DNA of 64,000 bases from Natronorubrum sulfidifaciens JCM 14089 (GCF_000337735.1 NZ_AOHX01000026.1:131159-195158); one strand, 5' to 3'. Shown: positions 18,352-28,673, counted from the stretch's first letter. Translations and numbers: made by a program. Notes: generated by a model from the letters alone, not told the origin.

Positions 18352-18401
18352 GTCTGCATCTCTCTGGGGGTGAGAAAAGAGGGTATCGATACGGGCGACG
18401 C

Positions 18402-19886
18402 TCAACAGTCGTACTCGAGTCGCTCGTAGACTGTCGGCTCGCCGACCGGGCCATCAGGATCGACGGGCTGTTCGACAAGCGAAATAGTCAGCGAGTCGAC
18501 CTCGCGGTCCGTCCGTTCACAGAGGGATGCGGCCGCCGATTCGTACTGCGTTTCGCCGGCGTAGCGCAGGTCCATCCCGTAGCGTTTCCAGAGCGTGCTC
18601 GGATACGTCTCCGCGGCGGTCGGCGGCCGATCGAGGCGTGCGTTGGCCACGTCGACAGTCTCGCCGGACTCGAGGGTCCCCTCGATGGCGTACCAGCTGT
18701 GTGCTGACGGCGGAGTCGGTGCGAAAAACGTCCAGCCCGCCTCGTCGAGTTCACCCTCCACCGCCGGCGTGTCGACGACGCCGATTCCAGCCGCCTGCCA
18801 GAGCAGACTCGAGAGCAGCAGACACGCGACGAGCCCGGAGACGACGAGTCGACGACCGCGTCCGAGACGAGACGGCGCGTCGTCTTCCACCGTGTTCGCG
18901 GGCGCGTCGTCACCGTCTCCCGCCGAGCGAGCGCCGAGCCGGTTTTCGAGGTCGAACGCAACGAGGAGCCGCTCGAGCCGATCCCAGACGCCCGGCGGGA
19001 GAAACACCAGCAGGCCAGCGATCATGACGAACGGAAACACACCCAACCGCATCGTCGCCGCCATCCCGAGGTGTGTCGCGACGAACGCCGCCACGAGCGC
19101 GATGCGACGTCGGCCGGTGACGACGAGCAACAGCGCACCGGCGGTCAACACGGCCGTCCAGAGCCAATTGGTCGCGGCGAGTGCCGTCGGGTACGCCGAC
19201 AGCGCCGGTCCAAGCAGCGTGAGATACTGGTTCAACTGAAAGATCTGCTGGACCGCCGTGCCGTCCATCCACGGCTCGCTCTGAAACTTGAGCACCGCGT
19301 TCGTCACGTAGATGGCCACGAAGTGGATCAGGATCGCCGCCGTTGCGATCGAGCACACGCGACGACCGTGAGGGTCGGGCTGGCGACGGGCCTCGAGCGA
19401 CCACCGGGCCTCGAGCGGGAGGAACAGGCCAAAGAGCAGGAAGCTAAGCAGGATCGTGTCACCGCCGTTAACCAGATGTGGATTTCGGGCGTGCAGCGAC
19501 GCGAAGAGGACGAGTGAGCCAAGCGTCGCGAGGCGGGTTCGGTAGCCGACGAGCAAGAGGAGTGCGAACCCGCCGGCGATCGCGAACAACACCGCCTGGA
19601 ACCACGCCGCCCCGGACAGCGCGTGGATCGACACCCGCCCGACCGTCGGATACGCTTCCAGCAGTGTCGACCGCGGAAAGACGCCCGCATCGGTGTAGAA
19701 CGTGTCCAGCCCCGGCAACCGGAGGAGTGCGAGATCGGCGAGCAAGAGCACGCCGAGTGTGATCCGGAACGCACCGAGGGCCCGCTGGTCGATGCCAAGA
19801 CGCGACTCGAGGACCGCTCGGAACGACTCGAGACCACTCGAGCGTCGCCGCTGGGTCGGTGTTCGATCAGTGGGAGGGCCTGTCAT
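18402..19886 (-). CDS. HTTM-domain membrane protein (gamma-carboxylase-like)
   Basis: A 494-aa integral membrane protein with the HTTM (horizontally transferred transmembrane) layout: [30 protein letters not shown] and multiple helices to about 300, then a charged linker and one more helix ([20 protein letters not shown]). A soluble C-terminal domain follows. HTTM proteins are related to vitamin-K-dependent gamma-carboxylase; their archaeal role is unknown. It lies 50 bp before leuB in the same direction but has no obvious link to leucine synthesis. Its start is 125 bp after the transporter gene. Confidence 0.82.
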   Translation of the reverse strand: MTGPPTDRTPTQRRRSSGLESFRAVLESRLGIDQRALGAFRITLGVLLLADLALLRLPGLDTFYTDAGVFPRSTLLEAYPTVGRVSIHALSGAAWFQAVLFAIAGGFALLLLVGYRTRLATLGSLVLFASLHARNPHLVNGGDTILLSFLLFGLFLPLEARWSLEARRQPDPHGRRVCSIATAAILIHFVAIYVTNAVLKFQSEPWMDGTAVQQIFQLNQYLTLLGPALSAYPTALAATNWLWTAVLTAGALLLVVTGRRRIALVAAFVATHLGMAATMRLGVFPFVMIAGLLVFLPPGVWDRLERLLVAFDLENRLGARSAGDGDDAPANTVEDDAPSRLGRGRRLVVSGLVACLLLSSLLWQAAGIGVVDTPAVEGELDEAGWTFFAPTPPSAHSWYAIEGTLESGETVDVANARLDRPPTAAETYPSTLWKRYGMDLRYAGETQYESAAASLCERTDREVDSLTISLVEQPVDPDGPVGEPTVYERLEYDC

Positions 19887-20011
19887 CGTAGGGAGCTGTC
19901 GAAGTGTCCCAGGGTTGTCAACAGTACTATAAGTGTTTTCTCCCTTTCGACGGCGACAGATGTGAAACCGTATCGCGGGGCAACCCCGCCGAGATCGCGG
20001 CTACGACGGTT

Positions 20012-20926
20012 TCAGGGGCTGCTAACGCTGGACGTGATCCCCACCGCATCGGCGATCGCGCGCCGTTTGAGCAACACGAACCCGAGGGCGACGAGGGCGA
20101 ACCCAGCGATGGTCGCCACACCGATCGACTCACCGAGCAGGAAGACGCCCGCCACTGTCGCGACGATCGGGACCACGTACGCGACCAGCGCCGCCTCGAA
20201 CGCGCCGTGTTGCTCGAGAATCCGGAAGTAGATGAAAAAGGCAATCGCCGTCGAGAAGACGCCGAGGTAGACCAGCATGACGAGCGCCATCGGAGCGACC
20301 GCGTCGGCGGTCGGGAACTCACCGAGCAGCAGGCTGCCAGCGTGTAAGACGAGTCCACCGACGAGCATCGACCAGCCGACGAGCGGGACCCGTTCGATCG
20401 TTGGTGCGGCCCGCTGGACAACCACGCCGCCGAGGGCGACGCTGACGACCTGGCCGATGACAAGCAGTCGTGCGACGGTGTCACCTGCAAGCAGGTTAGC
20501 CGGGTCCGGCTGGACGACGAGTCCGATGCCGAGAAAGCCGACCGCAGCGCCAACGGCCCCGACCGCAGAGAGCCGCTCACCGAGCAACAGGATCGCCCAC
20601 AGGGCCGTAATGATCGGAACCAACCCCTGCAAGATGGCGGCGACGCCGCTGGGGACGGTCTGCTGGCCGATGAACAACAGGCCGTTGCCAGCGACGAGAA
20701 AGAGTCCACCGCCCGCGATTGCAACGAGGTTGTTCCACCCGGTGGGTCGCCAGTCGTCGGTCAGCACGACGGCCGCCGCCAACAGCAAGACGGCTGCGAT
20801 ATCGTACCGGAAGGCCGCAAACAGCAACGGCGGGAGATACTCGAGCCCGACCGAAATCGCCGGGAAGGAAAGCCCCCACAGCACGGCGAGGAGCAGAAAG
20901 AGCGAGACATCGAGGGCACGGGACAT
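20012..20926 (-). CDS. EamA/DMT-family transporter
   Basis: A 304-aa ten-helix transporter with two EamA repeats (first LLLAVLWGLSFPAI ..., second starting near VVSVALGGVVVQRAAP). EamA proteins export metabolites such as amino acids. Its place between leuD and leuB makes a branched-chain amino-acid exporter conceivable, but specificity cannot be read from sequence. ATG 20926 (MSRALDVSLFLLL) is chosen over the upstream ATG 21004 because the extra 26 residues are basic and unlike the family N-terminus. Confidence 0.87.
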   Translation of the reverse strand: MSRALDVSLFLLLAVLWGLSFPAISVGLEYLPPLLFAAFRYDIAAVLLLAAAVVLTDDWRPTGWNNLVAIAGGGLFLVAGNGLLFIGQQTVPSGVAAILQGLVPIITALWAILLLGERLSAVGAVGAAVGFLGIGLVVQPDPANLLAGDTVARLLVIGQVVSVALGGVVVQRAAPTIERVPLVGWSMLVGGLVLHAGSLLLGEFPTADAVAPMALVMLVYLGVFSTAIAFFIYFRILEQHGAFEAALVAYVVPIVATVAGVFLLGESIGVATIAGFALVALGFVLLKRRAIADAVGITSSVSSP

Positions 20927-21058
20927 ACAGTCTATTGGGGCGAATCTCCGAAAGCGCTGGCGGTTTCGGAACCCGTCGCCGACGCTCCTCGTGCGATGTA
21001 CCACGTGAAAACGACACGCAAGTGAACTCGAGTGTGAGACTCGAGTCCGCGGGAACGT

Positions 21059-21790
21059 CTACTCTGCTTCGGGAATCGCCGCGTCGTCGACGTAGGGCAG
21101 TTCCTGGGCCTTCTTACGGACTTCGCCGGCGTTGGACTTCATCAGCGCCGTCGTGTCCCAGACGCCGTCAACGAGGGCTTTCCGCTGAGCCTCGTCGACG
21201 GTGACGTCGATCGTCTGCTCTCCGTAGGTCACTTCCTCGGCCTCGACGTCGATGTCGATCTCCGCGTCGGGGTTCTCGTCAACCCACGCCTGCAGGTCCT
21301 GGATCGTCTCGCTGTCGGCCGTCACGGTCGGGATGCCGAGCGCCAGACAGTTGCCCGCGAAAATCTCGGCGAAGCTCTCGCCGATGATCGCGTCGATGCC
21401 CCAGCGCATCAGCGCCTGCGGGGCGTGCTCGCGCGAGGAGCCACAGCCGAAGTTGCTGTTGACGACCATCACCGACGAACCCTGGAATCGCTCCTCGTTC
21501 ATCGGGTGGTCTTTCTGGTTGTCGTCGTCATCGAATCGCAGGTCGAAGAAGGCGAACTCGCCCAACCCGTCGAAGGTGACGACCTTCATGAATCGCGCGG
21601 GAATGATCTGGTCGGTGTCGATGTCGTTGCCACGGATCGGAATGCCCGAGCCGGAGACGTAGTCGACTTCCGGAATCTCGACGTCGTCGCCGCCGTCGGT
21701 TCGAATCTCCCGAACCTCGGCGTCGCTGCTCGCGGGCGTTCGCCCGCTCGCTCGTTCCGAGGCCTCGCGGTGCTCGTCCTCGCGACTCAT
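21059..21790 (-). CDS. leuD: 3-isopropylmalate dehydratase small subunit LeuD
   Basis: Small subunit of isopropylmalate isomerase, which pairs with LeuC to move the hydroxyl group in leucine synthesis. The core (about 45-243) has [14 protein letters not shown] and [16 protein letters not shown]. The first 45 residues are an extra hydrophilic N-terminus ([16 protein letters not shown] ...), much of it encoded by a palindromic repeat (21728-21751). Its ATG overlaps the leuC stop by 4 bp. Slightly long (243 aa) for the family because of the extension. Confidence 0.94.
   Translation of the reverse strand: MSREDEHREASERASGRTPASSDAEVREIRTDGGDDVEIPEVDYVSGSGIPIRGNDIDTDQIIPARFMKVVTFDGLGEFAFFDLRFDDDDNQKDHPMNEERFQGSSVMVVNSNFGCGSSREHAPQALMRWGIDAIIGESFAEIFAGNCLALGIPTVTADSETIQDLQAWVDENPDAEIDIDVEAEEVTYGEQTIDVTVDEAQRKALVDGVWDTTALMKSNAGEVRKKAQELPYVDDAAIPEAE
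21728..21751 (-). repeat. Palindromic repeat inserted in frame in leuD
   Basis: The minus strand reads GCGAGCGGGC-GAAC-GCCCGCGAGC. The same arms with a 3-nt loop (AGA) occur inside the carotenoid desaturase gene at 41367-41389. Here it encodes ASGRTPAS in the LeuD N-terminal extension, outside the conserved fold. Confidence 0.6.
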
Positions 21791-23208
21791 GCAGTGGTCA
21801 CCTCCTTCAGTTCGCGCACGTCAGTTACTTCCCCGGTGACCGCCGCCGCGGCGACCATCTGCGGGTTCATCAGGACGGTGCGTCCGTCCTTGCTTCCCTG
21901 TCGGCCGACGAAGTTCCGGTTCGAGGAGGAGGCGCTTGCCTCGTCGCCCTCGAGTTGGTCTTCGTTCATGCCGAGACACATCGAACAGCCGGCGTTGCGC
22001 CACTCGAATCCGGCCTCCTCGAAGGTGTCTTTCAAGCCCTCCTCCTCAGCGGTGTGCTGGACACGCTGGCTGCCGGGGACGACCAACGCACGGACGTCAT
22101 CGTCGACCTGTCGGCCGTCGATGATCTCGGCGGCACGGCGCAGGTCGGGCAGACGGGCGTTCGTACAGGAGCCGAGGAAGGCGACGTCGATGTCGTAGCC
22201 TTCCATCGTCTCGCCGGGCTCGACACGCATGTGTTCTTGAGCGCGTCGGGCCGTGTCCTGTTTCTCCTCGGGCAACTCTTCTGGTGCTGGAATCGGCTCG
22301 GTGACGCCGACGCCCTGTCCAGGCGTGGTTCCCCACGTGACGACTGGCTCGAGTTCGTTTGCGTCGATGGTGACGACGTCGTCGTACTCGGCGTCCTCGT
22401 CCGATCGGATCGACTCCCAGTACGGTTTGAGCTCGTCGAACTTCTCGGGATTGTCCTGGAAGTAGTCCGTCTGCTCGAGCCACTCGTAGGTGGTCTCGTC
22501 GGGGTTGACGTAGCCCGCGCGAGCACCGCCTTCGATCGACATGTTACAGATCGACATCCGACCCTCCATGCCGAGGTTCTCGATGGCCTCGCCGGCGTAC
22601 TCGTAAACGTAGCCGACGCCGCCTTCGGTACCGAGTCGGCGGATAATCTCGAGGATGATGTCTTTCGCTTCGACACCCTCGCCGAGTTCGCCGTCGACCT
22701 GGATCTTGCGAACCTTCTGTTTCTCCATCGCGACGGTGCCCGTCGCGAGCACGTCCCGAATCTGAGAGGTCCCGATCCCGAACGCGAGCGCGCCGAACGC
22801 GCCGTGGGTCGAGGTGTGGGAGTCCCCACAGACGATCGTCTTGCCGGGCTGGGTGAGCCCCTGCTCCGGACCGATGACGTGGACGATCCCCTGATCGCCG
22901 GACGTTGGGTCCGAGAAGTCGATACCTGCCTCGCGGACGTTCTCCTCGAGTTCGGCCATCATCTCCTCGGCGGCGTCTTCTTTGTACGGCCGGGACTGGT
23001 CGGCCGTCGGCACGATGTGGTCGACCGTCGCGTGGGTCAGCTTCGGGAACGCGACCTCGAGGTCGCGCTCGCGGAGCATCCCGAACGCCTGCGGGCTCGT
23101 GACCTCGTGGATGAGGTGGAGCCCGATGAACAGCTGATCCTGTCCAGTCGGCAGCGTGGTGACTTTGTGTCGATTCCAGACCGTGTCGTACAGTGTTCCC
23201 TCACTCAT
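21787..23208 (-). CDS. leuC: 3-isopropylmalate dehydratase large subunit LeuC
   Basis: Large, [4Fe-4S]-containing subunit of isopropylmalate isomerase. The 473-aa protein has the aconitase-type [23 protein letters not shown] segment split over about 127-149, and the cluster Cys residues in [10 protein letters not shown] and [11 protein letters not shown]. It overlaps leuD by 4 bp downstream and the 90-aa ORF by 4 bp upstream, so translation is tightly coupled. Confidence 0.96.
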   Translation of the reverse strand: MSEGTLYDTVWNRHKVTTLPTGQDQLFIGLHLIHEVTSPQAFGMLRERDLEVAFPKLTHATVDHIVPTADQSRPYKEDAAEEMMAELEENVREAGIDFSDPTSGDQGIVHVIGPEQGLTQPGKTIVCGDSHTSTHGAFGALAFGIGTSQIRDVLATGTVAMEKQKVRKIQVDGELGEGVEAKDIILEIIRRLGTEGGVGYVYEYAGEAIENLGMEGRMSICNMSIEGGARAGYVNPDETTYEWLEQTDYFQDNPEKFDELKPYWESIRSDEDAEYDDVVTIDANELEPVVTWGTTPGQGVGVTEPIPAPEELPEEKQDTARRAQEHMRVEPGETMEGYDIDVAFLGSCTNARLPDLRRAAEIIDGRQVDDDVRALVVPGSQRVQHTAEEEGLKDTFEEAGFEWRNAGCSMCLGMNEDQLEGDEASASSSNRNFVGRQGSKDGRTVLMNPQMVAAAAVTGEVTDVRELKEVTTA

Positions 23209-23477
23209 TCTGCGTCCTCTACGGTGTCTTCGTGTTCGCTCCCGCGTTCGAAGACACGGTTCGCGTCGGCCGCCTGTTTCGGCGGCGTGTGGTCGACGTC
23301 TTTCATCGTTCGGTTCTCGGTTCGGCCGTTCCGATCCGTCGCCGTCGGTTCACGTGGCTCACCGCCGTCCGTCGCGACGGTTGGGCCGCGGCTGAACAGT
23401 CGGCCTGCCGTCTCCCCAGTGTAGGGGTTGGTGTGGCTGACGTTCGCCATTGTCTCTGTCGTGTCGTTTTCGCTCAT
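23205..23477 (-). CDS. Small hydrophilic protein of the leu/ilv operon
   Basis: A 90-aa protein lying between ilvC and leuC, 12 bp after ilvC and overlapping leuC by 4 bp (ATGA). It is polar and probably disordered, with two more structured motifs: [19 protein letters not shown] near 14-32 and [20 protein letters not shown] near 58-77. No domain is recognised. The tight overlap argues for a real, translated gene. It may stabilise or regulate an enzyme of the operon, which is only inference. Met10 or Met58 could be alternative starts. Confidence 0.72.
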   Translation of the reverse strand: MSENDTTETMANVSHTNPYTGETAGRLFSRGPTVATDGGEPREPTATDRNGRTENRTMKDVDHTPPKQAADANRVFERGSEHEDTVEDAE

Positions 23478-23489
23478 TGTCGTGTGTGC

Positions 23490-24542
23490 TTAGTCGTCGG
23501 CCGCCACTTCGGCGGACTCGGCTTCTGTTTCGGTTTCGTCGTCGGCCCAGGCGAACAGCTCGCGCAGTCGCGCGCCGACATCTTCGATCTCGTGTTCCTG
23601 TTCGGCCTGTCGAAGCTGGCTGTAGCTTGGTCGACCGGCCTGGTTCTCGAGGATCCACTCGCGGGTGAACTCGCCGTTTTGAATCTCCTCGAGGACCTCG
23701 TCCATGTTCTCACGGACGTGGTCGTCGACGATGCGGTCGCCACGGGTGAGTCCACCGTACTCGGCGGTGTCGGAGACGGAGTTCCACATCTCCATGTTAC
23801 CGCCTTCGTACATCAGGTCGACGATCAGTTTGAGTTCGTTGAGACACTCGAAGTACGCGATCTCGGGCGAGTAACCCGCATCGACCAGCGCCTCGTAGCC
23901 GTGTTTGACCAGCGCGGTCACGCCGCCACAGAGGACGGCCTGCTCGCCGAAGAGGTCGGATTCGACTTCTTCCTGGAACGTCGTCTCGATGACGCCAGCG
24001 CGGGCACAGCCGATCGCTTTCGCGTACGCGAGGGCTCGCTCCTGTGCGTCGCCGGTCGTGTCCTGATAGATCGCTAGCAGGCCGGGCGTTCCTTCGTCGT
24101 TCTCGTAGTTCCGGCGGACGAGGTGGCCCGGACTCTTGGGGGCGACCATCGTCACGTCGACGCCTTCCGGCGGCTGAATCTGGTTGTAATGAATGTTCAG
24201 CCCGTGGGCGAACTGGAGCGTGTCACCGGCCTCGAGGTTCGGTTCGATGGCGTTCTCGTAGACGTCCGCCTGAACCGTGTCGGGAACGAGCACGGAGACG
24301 TAGGATGCCTGCGAGACGGCGTCGGCTGGCGTCGTGACCGTCAGCCCGTCGGCTTCGGCTGCCGAGCGCGAGGCGGAGTCCTCGCGCAGGCCGACGACGA
24401 CGTCGACCCCACTGTCGTGGAGGTTCAGCGCGTGGGCGTGGCCCTGGCTGCCGTAGCCGAGGACGGCTACGGTCTCGTCGTCAAGCGTCGATACGTCTGC
24501 GTCGTCATCGTAGTAGATGTCGGTGGTGAATTCGTCAGTCAT
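23490..24542 (-). CDS. ilvC: Ketol-acid reductoisomerase IlvC
   Basis: Isomerises and reduces acetolactate or acetohydroxybutyrate in valine and isoleucine synthesis, with Mg2+ and NAD(P)H. The 350-aa class I enzyme shows the Rossmann loop [15 protein letters not shown] (about 28-42), cofactor-specificity loop GLREDSASR, and metal/substrate residues in [19 protein letters not shown]. The acidic tail ([17 protein letters not shown]) is a haloarchaeal feature. Its start overlaps the ilvN end by 8 bp. Confidence 0.96.
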   Translation of the reverse strand: MTDEFTTDIYYDDDADVSTLDDETVAVLGYGSQGHAHALNLHDSGVDVVVGLREDSASRSAAEADGLTVTTPADAVSQASYVSVLVPDTVQADVYENAIEPNLEAGDTLQFAHGLNIHYNQIQPPEGVDVTMVAPKSPGHLVRRNYENDEGTPGLLAIYQDTTGDAQERALAYAKAIGCARAGVIETTFQEEVESDLFGEQAVLCGGVTALVKHGYEALVDAGYSPEIAYFECLNELKLIVDLMYEGGNMEMWNSVSDTAEYGGLTRGDRIVDDHVRENMDEVLEEIQNGEFTREWILENQAGRPSYSQLRQAEQEHEIEDVGARLRELFAWADDETETEAESAEVAADD

Positions 24543-25206
24543 CGTCTGCAGTTTGGGTGTGGGGGTGTTCGTCCTGTCGATTCATCTCGTCGGCGGCAAC
24601 ACCCGCCGAACTGGGCGCGGCCGTCTCGTCGGTGCCACGCGCGAGTGCGGTCAGTCCGGTGCGGGAAATCTCCCGAATGCCGAACTGACTGAACGTCTCG
24701 ACCGCAGCCTCGATCTTCTGTCGGGCACCCGTGATTTCGATCGTCGCCGTCTCCGGACACGAGTCGACGGTCTTGCCGCCGTACATCTCTGCGACGGCAG
24801 CGACCTGATCGGGTCGGTCAGCCGAGACCTTCACGAGCGCCAGTTCGCGGCGCATCGCGTCGGGCTCGAGTTCGCGCACCGAGATCACCGGCACCAGCTT
24901 TCGCAGCTGCTTTTTGATCTGGTCGATACCGGGGTCGGGCTCTTCGACGACGACCGTGATTCGGGCACGCTCCTCGTCTTCGGTCGGGCCGACGGTCAGG
25001 CTCTCGATGTTGAACTGCCGTCTCGAGAACAGCCCCGAGACGTCAGAGAGCACGCCGGGCTCGTGTTTGACCAGCGCCGAGATGACCGTCCGACGCGGGT
25101 CGTGTGTCGCCTCGACTTCGGGATCGATACGAATGCCTTGCTTGTTGCGCCGGCCCGCGGGCGTTGGTCGCTCCTCGGGTGCCGGTCCATCTAAGCCACG
25201 TTTCAT
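24535..25206 (-). CDS. ilvN: Acetolactate synthase small (regulatory) subunit IlvN
   Basis: Regulatory subunit that binds IlvB and confers feedback control by valine. An ACT domain covers about 40-115 ([20 protein letters not shown], with [10 protein letters not shown]) and a second ACT-like C-terminal domain follows to about 195. At 223 aa it is longer than bacterial IlvH because of charged N- and C-terminal tails. It lies 49 bp after ilvB; two tandem hairpins fill this gap and end next to its ATG. Confidence 0.94.
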   Translation of the reverse strand: MKRGLDGPAPEERPTPAGRRNKQGIRIDPEVEATHDPRRTVISALVKHEPGVLSDVSGLFSRRQFNIESLTVGPTEDEERARITVVVEEPDPGIDQIKKQLRKLVPVISVRELEPDAMRRELALVKVSADRPDQVAAVAEMYGGKTVDSCPETATIEITGARQKIEAAVETFSQFGIREISRTGLTALARGTDETAAPSSAGVAADEMNRQDEHPHTQTADDD

Positions 25207-25207
25207 G

Positions 25208-25253
25208 CGAAATACCTCGTATTTCGGTTGCAGTCGGACGATGTTTGTCCGAC
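25208..25253 (-). promoter_or_regulatory. Two tandem stem-loops between ilvB and ilvN
   Basis: GTCGGAC/GTCCGAC (25233-25253, 7-nt loop) and CGAAATAC/GTATTTCG (25208-25226, 3-nt loop) are both perfect. In the mRNA they lie between the ilvB stop and the ilvN ATG (25206), the second ending 1 nt from it. They could tune ilvN translation or mark an RNA-processing site. Confidence 0.5.
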
Positions 25254-25255
25254 AG

Positions 25256-27073
25256 TCATAGCTGATCCTCCGTAAGTGCGAACTGTCCGTTGTCGCCGCC
25301 GCTTGGCACCATCGGATAGACGTTCGCTTCGGGGTCGATGTGGACGTCGATCACCGAGGGGCCGTCGTAGTCGATTGCCGCCTCGATCGTCTCTGCGACG
25401 TCGTCGTAGTCGTCGATACGGAAGCCGGCTGCGCCGAAGGCTTCGGCGAGCTTGTCGAACTCGGGCATCCAGTGGTAGTCCGACGCGGAGTGGCGTCCCT
25501 CGAAGAAGGCGTCCTGCCACTGTCGGACCATGCCGATATACTCGTTGTTGAGCACCGCGACGGTGATATCGAGGTTCTCGCGAACCGCGACCGAAAGCTC
25601 CTGCAGCGTCATCAGGAACGAGCCGTCGCCGTCGATACAGACGACGTCCTGGTCGTCGTCGGCCGCGAGTCGTGCGCCGATCGCTGCGGGCAGGCCGTAG
25701 CCCATCGTCCCAAGACCGTGACTCGAGACCCACGTTCGGGGCTCGGTGTAGGTCCAGTACTGGCAGGCCCACATCTGGTGTTGGCCAACGCCGGTCGTGA
25801 CGATGGTGTCGTCGGCCGTCGCCTCGTCTAAGGCCTCGACGACGAACTCGGGTTGAACCGGCTCGTCTTCGGGCGCGTCGTAGGCCATCGAGTAGTCGGA
25901 TTTCCACTGCTGGCACTGGGCGCGCCACTTCTTGGCTTCCGGAGAGGTCTCGACGGCAGCCGAGAGCTGGTCGACGACCGTCTCGGCGTCGCCGACAAGC
26001 GGATAGTCGGCGTAGATGTTCTTGCTGATCTCGGCGGGATCGATGTCGATGTGGATGATCTCTGCGTCGGGCGCGAACGTCTCGATGCCGCCGGTCAGGC
26101 GGTCGTCGAATCGCGTCCCGATCGCCAGCATCGTATCGCAGTGGGTGATCGCCATATTGGCGAACCCGGTGCCGTGCATGCCAGCCATCTCCATCGAGAG
26201 TTCGTGATCTTCGGGGAACGCCCCGATGCCGGGCATCGTGGTGACGACCGGGATCTCGTGTTCGATCGCGAACTCACGACAGGCCTCGCTGGCTTCGCCT
26301 TTGATGACGCCGCCGCCGAGCAGCATGACGGGGCGAGCCGCGTTCTCGAGTCGCTCGGCTGCGGCAGCGACGATCTCGGCGTCGGCCCGTTCCTGCACGT
26401 GGTAGGTGTCGGGCGTTTTCGGCTCGTCGGGTTCGGTCTCGGTTTCGCCGTTGGTAACGTCTTTGGGCAGGTCGACCAGCGTCGGGCCGGGTCGTCCTTC
26501 GCGGGCGAGTGCGAACGCCTCGCTGACGTCGGTACCGACCCGATCCGAGTCGCTTGCAAACGTGTTGTCCTTCGTGACCGGCTTCGTGACGCCGGTCGTA
26601 TCGGTCTCCTGGAAGGCGTCGTTGCCGACGAACTCCGTCGGCACCTGGCCCGTCAGGGCGACCAGTGGGTCCGAGTCCATGTCGGCGTCGGCGATCCCCG
26701 TCACGAGGTTCGTCGCGCCGGGACCGGACGTGGCCAGACAGATGCCCGGCTCGCCCGAGACGATGCCGTAGGCGTCGGCCGCGTGGGCCGCCGCCTGTTC
26801 GTGGGCCATCGTCACGTGGTAGATCTCGGAGTCGTACAGCGCGTCGTAAACGGGCATGATCGCCCCACCCTGCACGCCAAAGGCGTACTCGACGCCGGCG
26901 TTCTCGAGGGCGCGGACGACCGACTGGGCACCGTTGGTGACCGGCGTCGGTGTCGTCGCCGTGGCCGACTCGGTGTCGTCAGTAGCGGCGTCCGGCGCTG
27001 CGCTGTCGGTGATCTGGTCGTCGTCCTGTTCGTCCGCCTCGGTTGGTGTGACCTTTGCTGCGCGTTCGCTCAT
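25256..27073 (-). CDS. ilvB: Acetolactate synthase large (catalytic) subunit IlvB
   Basis: ThDP-dependent enzyme condensing pyruvate with pyruvate or 2-oxobutyrate, the first shared step to valine, leucine and isoleucine. The 605-aa protein has an acidic N-terminal extension of about 45 residues, then the Pyr domain (FGVQGGAIMPVYDAL, catalytic Glu in MAHEQAAAHAADAYG), central FAD-type domain and PP domain with GDGSFLMT near 480. A Shine-Dalgarno GGGAGG (27080-27085) lies before the ATG. It follows leuA after a 335-bp gap. Confidence 0.96.
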   Translation of the reverse strand: MSERAAKVTPTEADEQDDDQITDSAAPDAATDDTESATATTPTPVTNGAQSVVRALENAGVEYAFGVQGGAIMPVYDALYDSEIYHVTMAHEQAAAHAADAYGIVSGEPGICLATSGPGATNLVTGIADADMDSDPLVALTGQVPTEFVGNDAFQETDTTGVTKPVTKDNTFASDSDRVGTDVSEAFALAREGRPGPTLVDLPKDVTNGETETEPDEPKTPDTYHVQERADAEIVAAAAERLENAARPVMLLGGGVIKGEASEACREFAIEHEIPVVTTMPGIGAFPEDHELSMEMAGMHGTGFANMAITHCDTMLAIGTRFDDRLTGGIETFAPDAEIIHIDIDPAEISKNIYADYPLVGDAETVVDQLSAAVETSPEAKKWRAQCQQWKSDYSMAYDAPEDEPVQPEFVVEALDEATADDTIVTTGVGQHQMWACQYWTYTEPRTWVSSHGLGTMGYGLPAAIGARLAADDDQDVVCIDGDGSFLMTLQELSVAVRENLDITVAVLNNEYIGMVRQWQDAFFEGRHSASDYHWMPEFDKLAEAFGAAGFRIDDYDDVAETIEAAIDYDGPSVIDVHIDPEANVYPMVPSGGDNGQFALTEDQL

Positions 27074-27405
27074 TTATTGCCTCCCGCCGCCGTGCGGCGA
27101 TCCATGTGGTTCGCGCTGGGTGTATCGTGTGGTGTCATCTGCTGGATTGCGTGTCGCTGTGAAAACGGTGCGACGAATTCGGGATCGGAGCTACGGACTA
27201 GAGATGGGGCGAGGACGCCCCTACAATACGAATCGGAGCGAGCGCGCTGCTGTCGACCGCAACGAGGCGACCGGACAGCTGAGCGCGGACCGTCATTATT
27301 GATGACGTAGGTTCCTCGAGGGACATAATCCTTGCGAGTCTCGTCGGTCGACCCACTCGAGCGCCACAGCAGGGGCTCGCGGGCGGTGGCAAACGTGGCA
27401 GCCAT
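27070..27405 (-). CDS. Doubtful ORF filling the leuA-ilvB gap
   Basis: An open frame of 111 codons begins 4 nt after the leuA stop and ends with a TGA that overlaps the ilvB ATG. The spacing looks like an operon gene. However, the protein is Arg/Ser-rich rather than acidic, has no recognised motif, and its third-position GC does not stand out. A dyad CGTCAT-TATTG-ATGACG lies inside (27291-27307). It may instead be an untranslated leader with an internal promoter for ilvB. Confidence 0.22.
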   Translation of the reverse strand: MAATFATAREPLLWRSSGSTDETRKDYVPRGTYVINNDGPRSAVRSPRCGRQQRARSDSYCRGVLAPSLVRSSDPEFVAPFSQRHAIQQMTPHDTPSANHMDRRTAAGGNK

Positions 27406-27408
27406 CCC

Positions 27409-28639
27409 TTAGACGCGCACCTCCTCCTCTGTCTGGCGTTCGACGCCAGCCTCTTTGGCGAAGCGCTCGAGATCGTCGACGGTGACCCGTCGTTTCTCGG
27501 CGCCGTAGTCTTTGACGCGGCGGGTGACTGCTTTGACTTGCTCTGTGGTCGGATCGAAGCCACGTTCGTGCAGGCGTTCACGGACCGAGTGGGTCCCGGT
27601 GTGTTTGCCCATGACCAGTCGGCGCTTGGCACCGACCATCTCCGGCGTCATGACGCCGGGTTCGAAGGTATCGGAGTTTTCGATGACGCCAGCGGCGTGG
27701 ATCCCGCTCTCGTGAGAGAAGGCGTTGTCGCCGACGATCGGCTTGTTGCCCGGCGTCCCCATTCCGCTTTTCTCTTCGACGATCTCCGAGAGCTCGGTGA
27801 TGCGAGTCGTGTCGATCCCCGTATCGGTCTGGTAGAGCGACTCGACGGCCATCACGAACTCCTCGTAGGCGGCGTTACCGGCCCGCTCGCCGATGGAGTT
27901 GACGGAGACCTGTGCCTGGTCTGCTCCCGCTTCGATACCGGCCAACGCGTTGGCGGTGGCCAGTCCGAAGTCGTCGTGTGCGTGGACGTCGATCCGCGCG
28001 TCGGTGTGGGCACAGACCTTTTCGATCATGGCCTTGAACCGGGTCGGCGTTGCGACGCCAGTAGTGTCGGGAATGTTGATCCAGTCGACGCCTGCCTCCG
28101 TGACCGCCTCGATCACGTCGATCAGGAACTGCTCGTCGGTCCGTGTCGCGTCCATCGGCGAGAACATACAGGTCGTTCCCGTCTCGGTGACACGTTCGAC
28201 TGCGTCGACTGCGCGCTGTACGACTTCGTCCCGTGTGGTGTGCATCGAATCCTCGATCTGGACGTCGCTGGTGCTGACGAACGTATGCACCATCTCGACG
28301 CCCGAATCCAGTGCGGCTTCGATATCCGCATCGACAACGCGGGCTAACCCGCACGTCGTTGCCTGCGTCGAAGACGCGATGTCACGAACGGCCTCGAACT
28401 CCGCGTCGGAGTTGACAGGGAACCCGGCTTCGATAACGTGGGTCCCCATCTCGTCCAGAACGGAGGCGATCTGCCGTTTGTCGTCGTAGGAGAACGAAGT
28501 TCCGGGAGACTGTTCACCATCCCGGAGGGTGGTATCAAAGACACGTGCTGACTCTATTTCGTCAGTGGAATCTAACGTGCCCTGGAAGAACTCGACCCCC
28601 CTGACTGGTGTCAGAGGACGGGTTGTCTTGTGAAGACAT
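27409..28639 (-). CDS. leuA: LeuA family synthase (2-isopropylmalate or citramalate synthase), apparent frameshift near 5' end
   Basis: Condenses acetyl-CoA with a 2-oxoacid at the start of leucine (or citramalate-dependent isoleucine) synthesis. The HMGL-like TIM barrel shows FDTTLRDGEQSPG, HAHDDFGLATAN and SHESGIHAAGV. The protein ends after the first C-terminal subdomain, so it lacks the long allosteric LeuA domain. ATG 28639 lies 30 bp below a strong TATA box and opens MSSQDNPSSDTSQG, which fits the family, but a run of six G (28596-28601) puts it one base out of frame with VEFFQGTLDSTDEIES. Five G would give one 409-aa protein. An in-frame start further upstream (28746) would lie before the promoter. 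Confidence 0.85.
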
Positions 28640-28663
28640 TGTATCTGAATCCCAGGTGGGACG

Positions 28664-28673
28664 ACATATATAA
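28664..28673 (-). promoter_or_regulatory. TATA box of the leu/ilv operon
   Basis: TTTATATATG on the minus strand, centred about 30 bp before ATG 28639, the distance of a leaderless haloarchaeal transcript. Confidence 0.7.
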
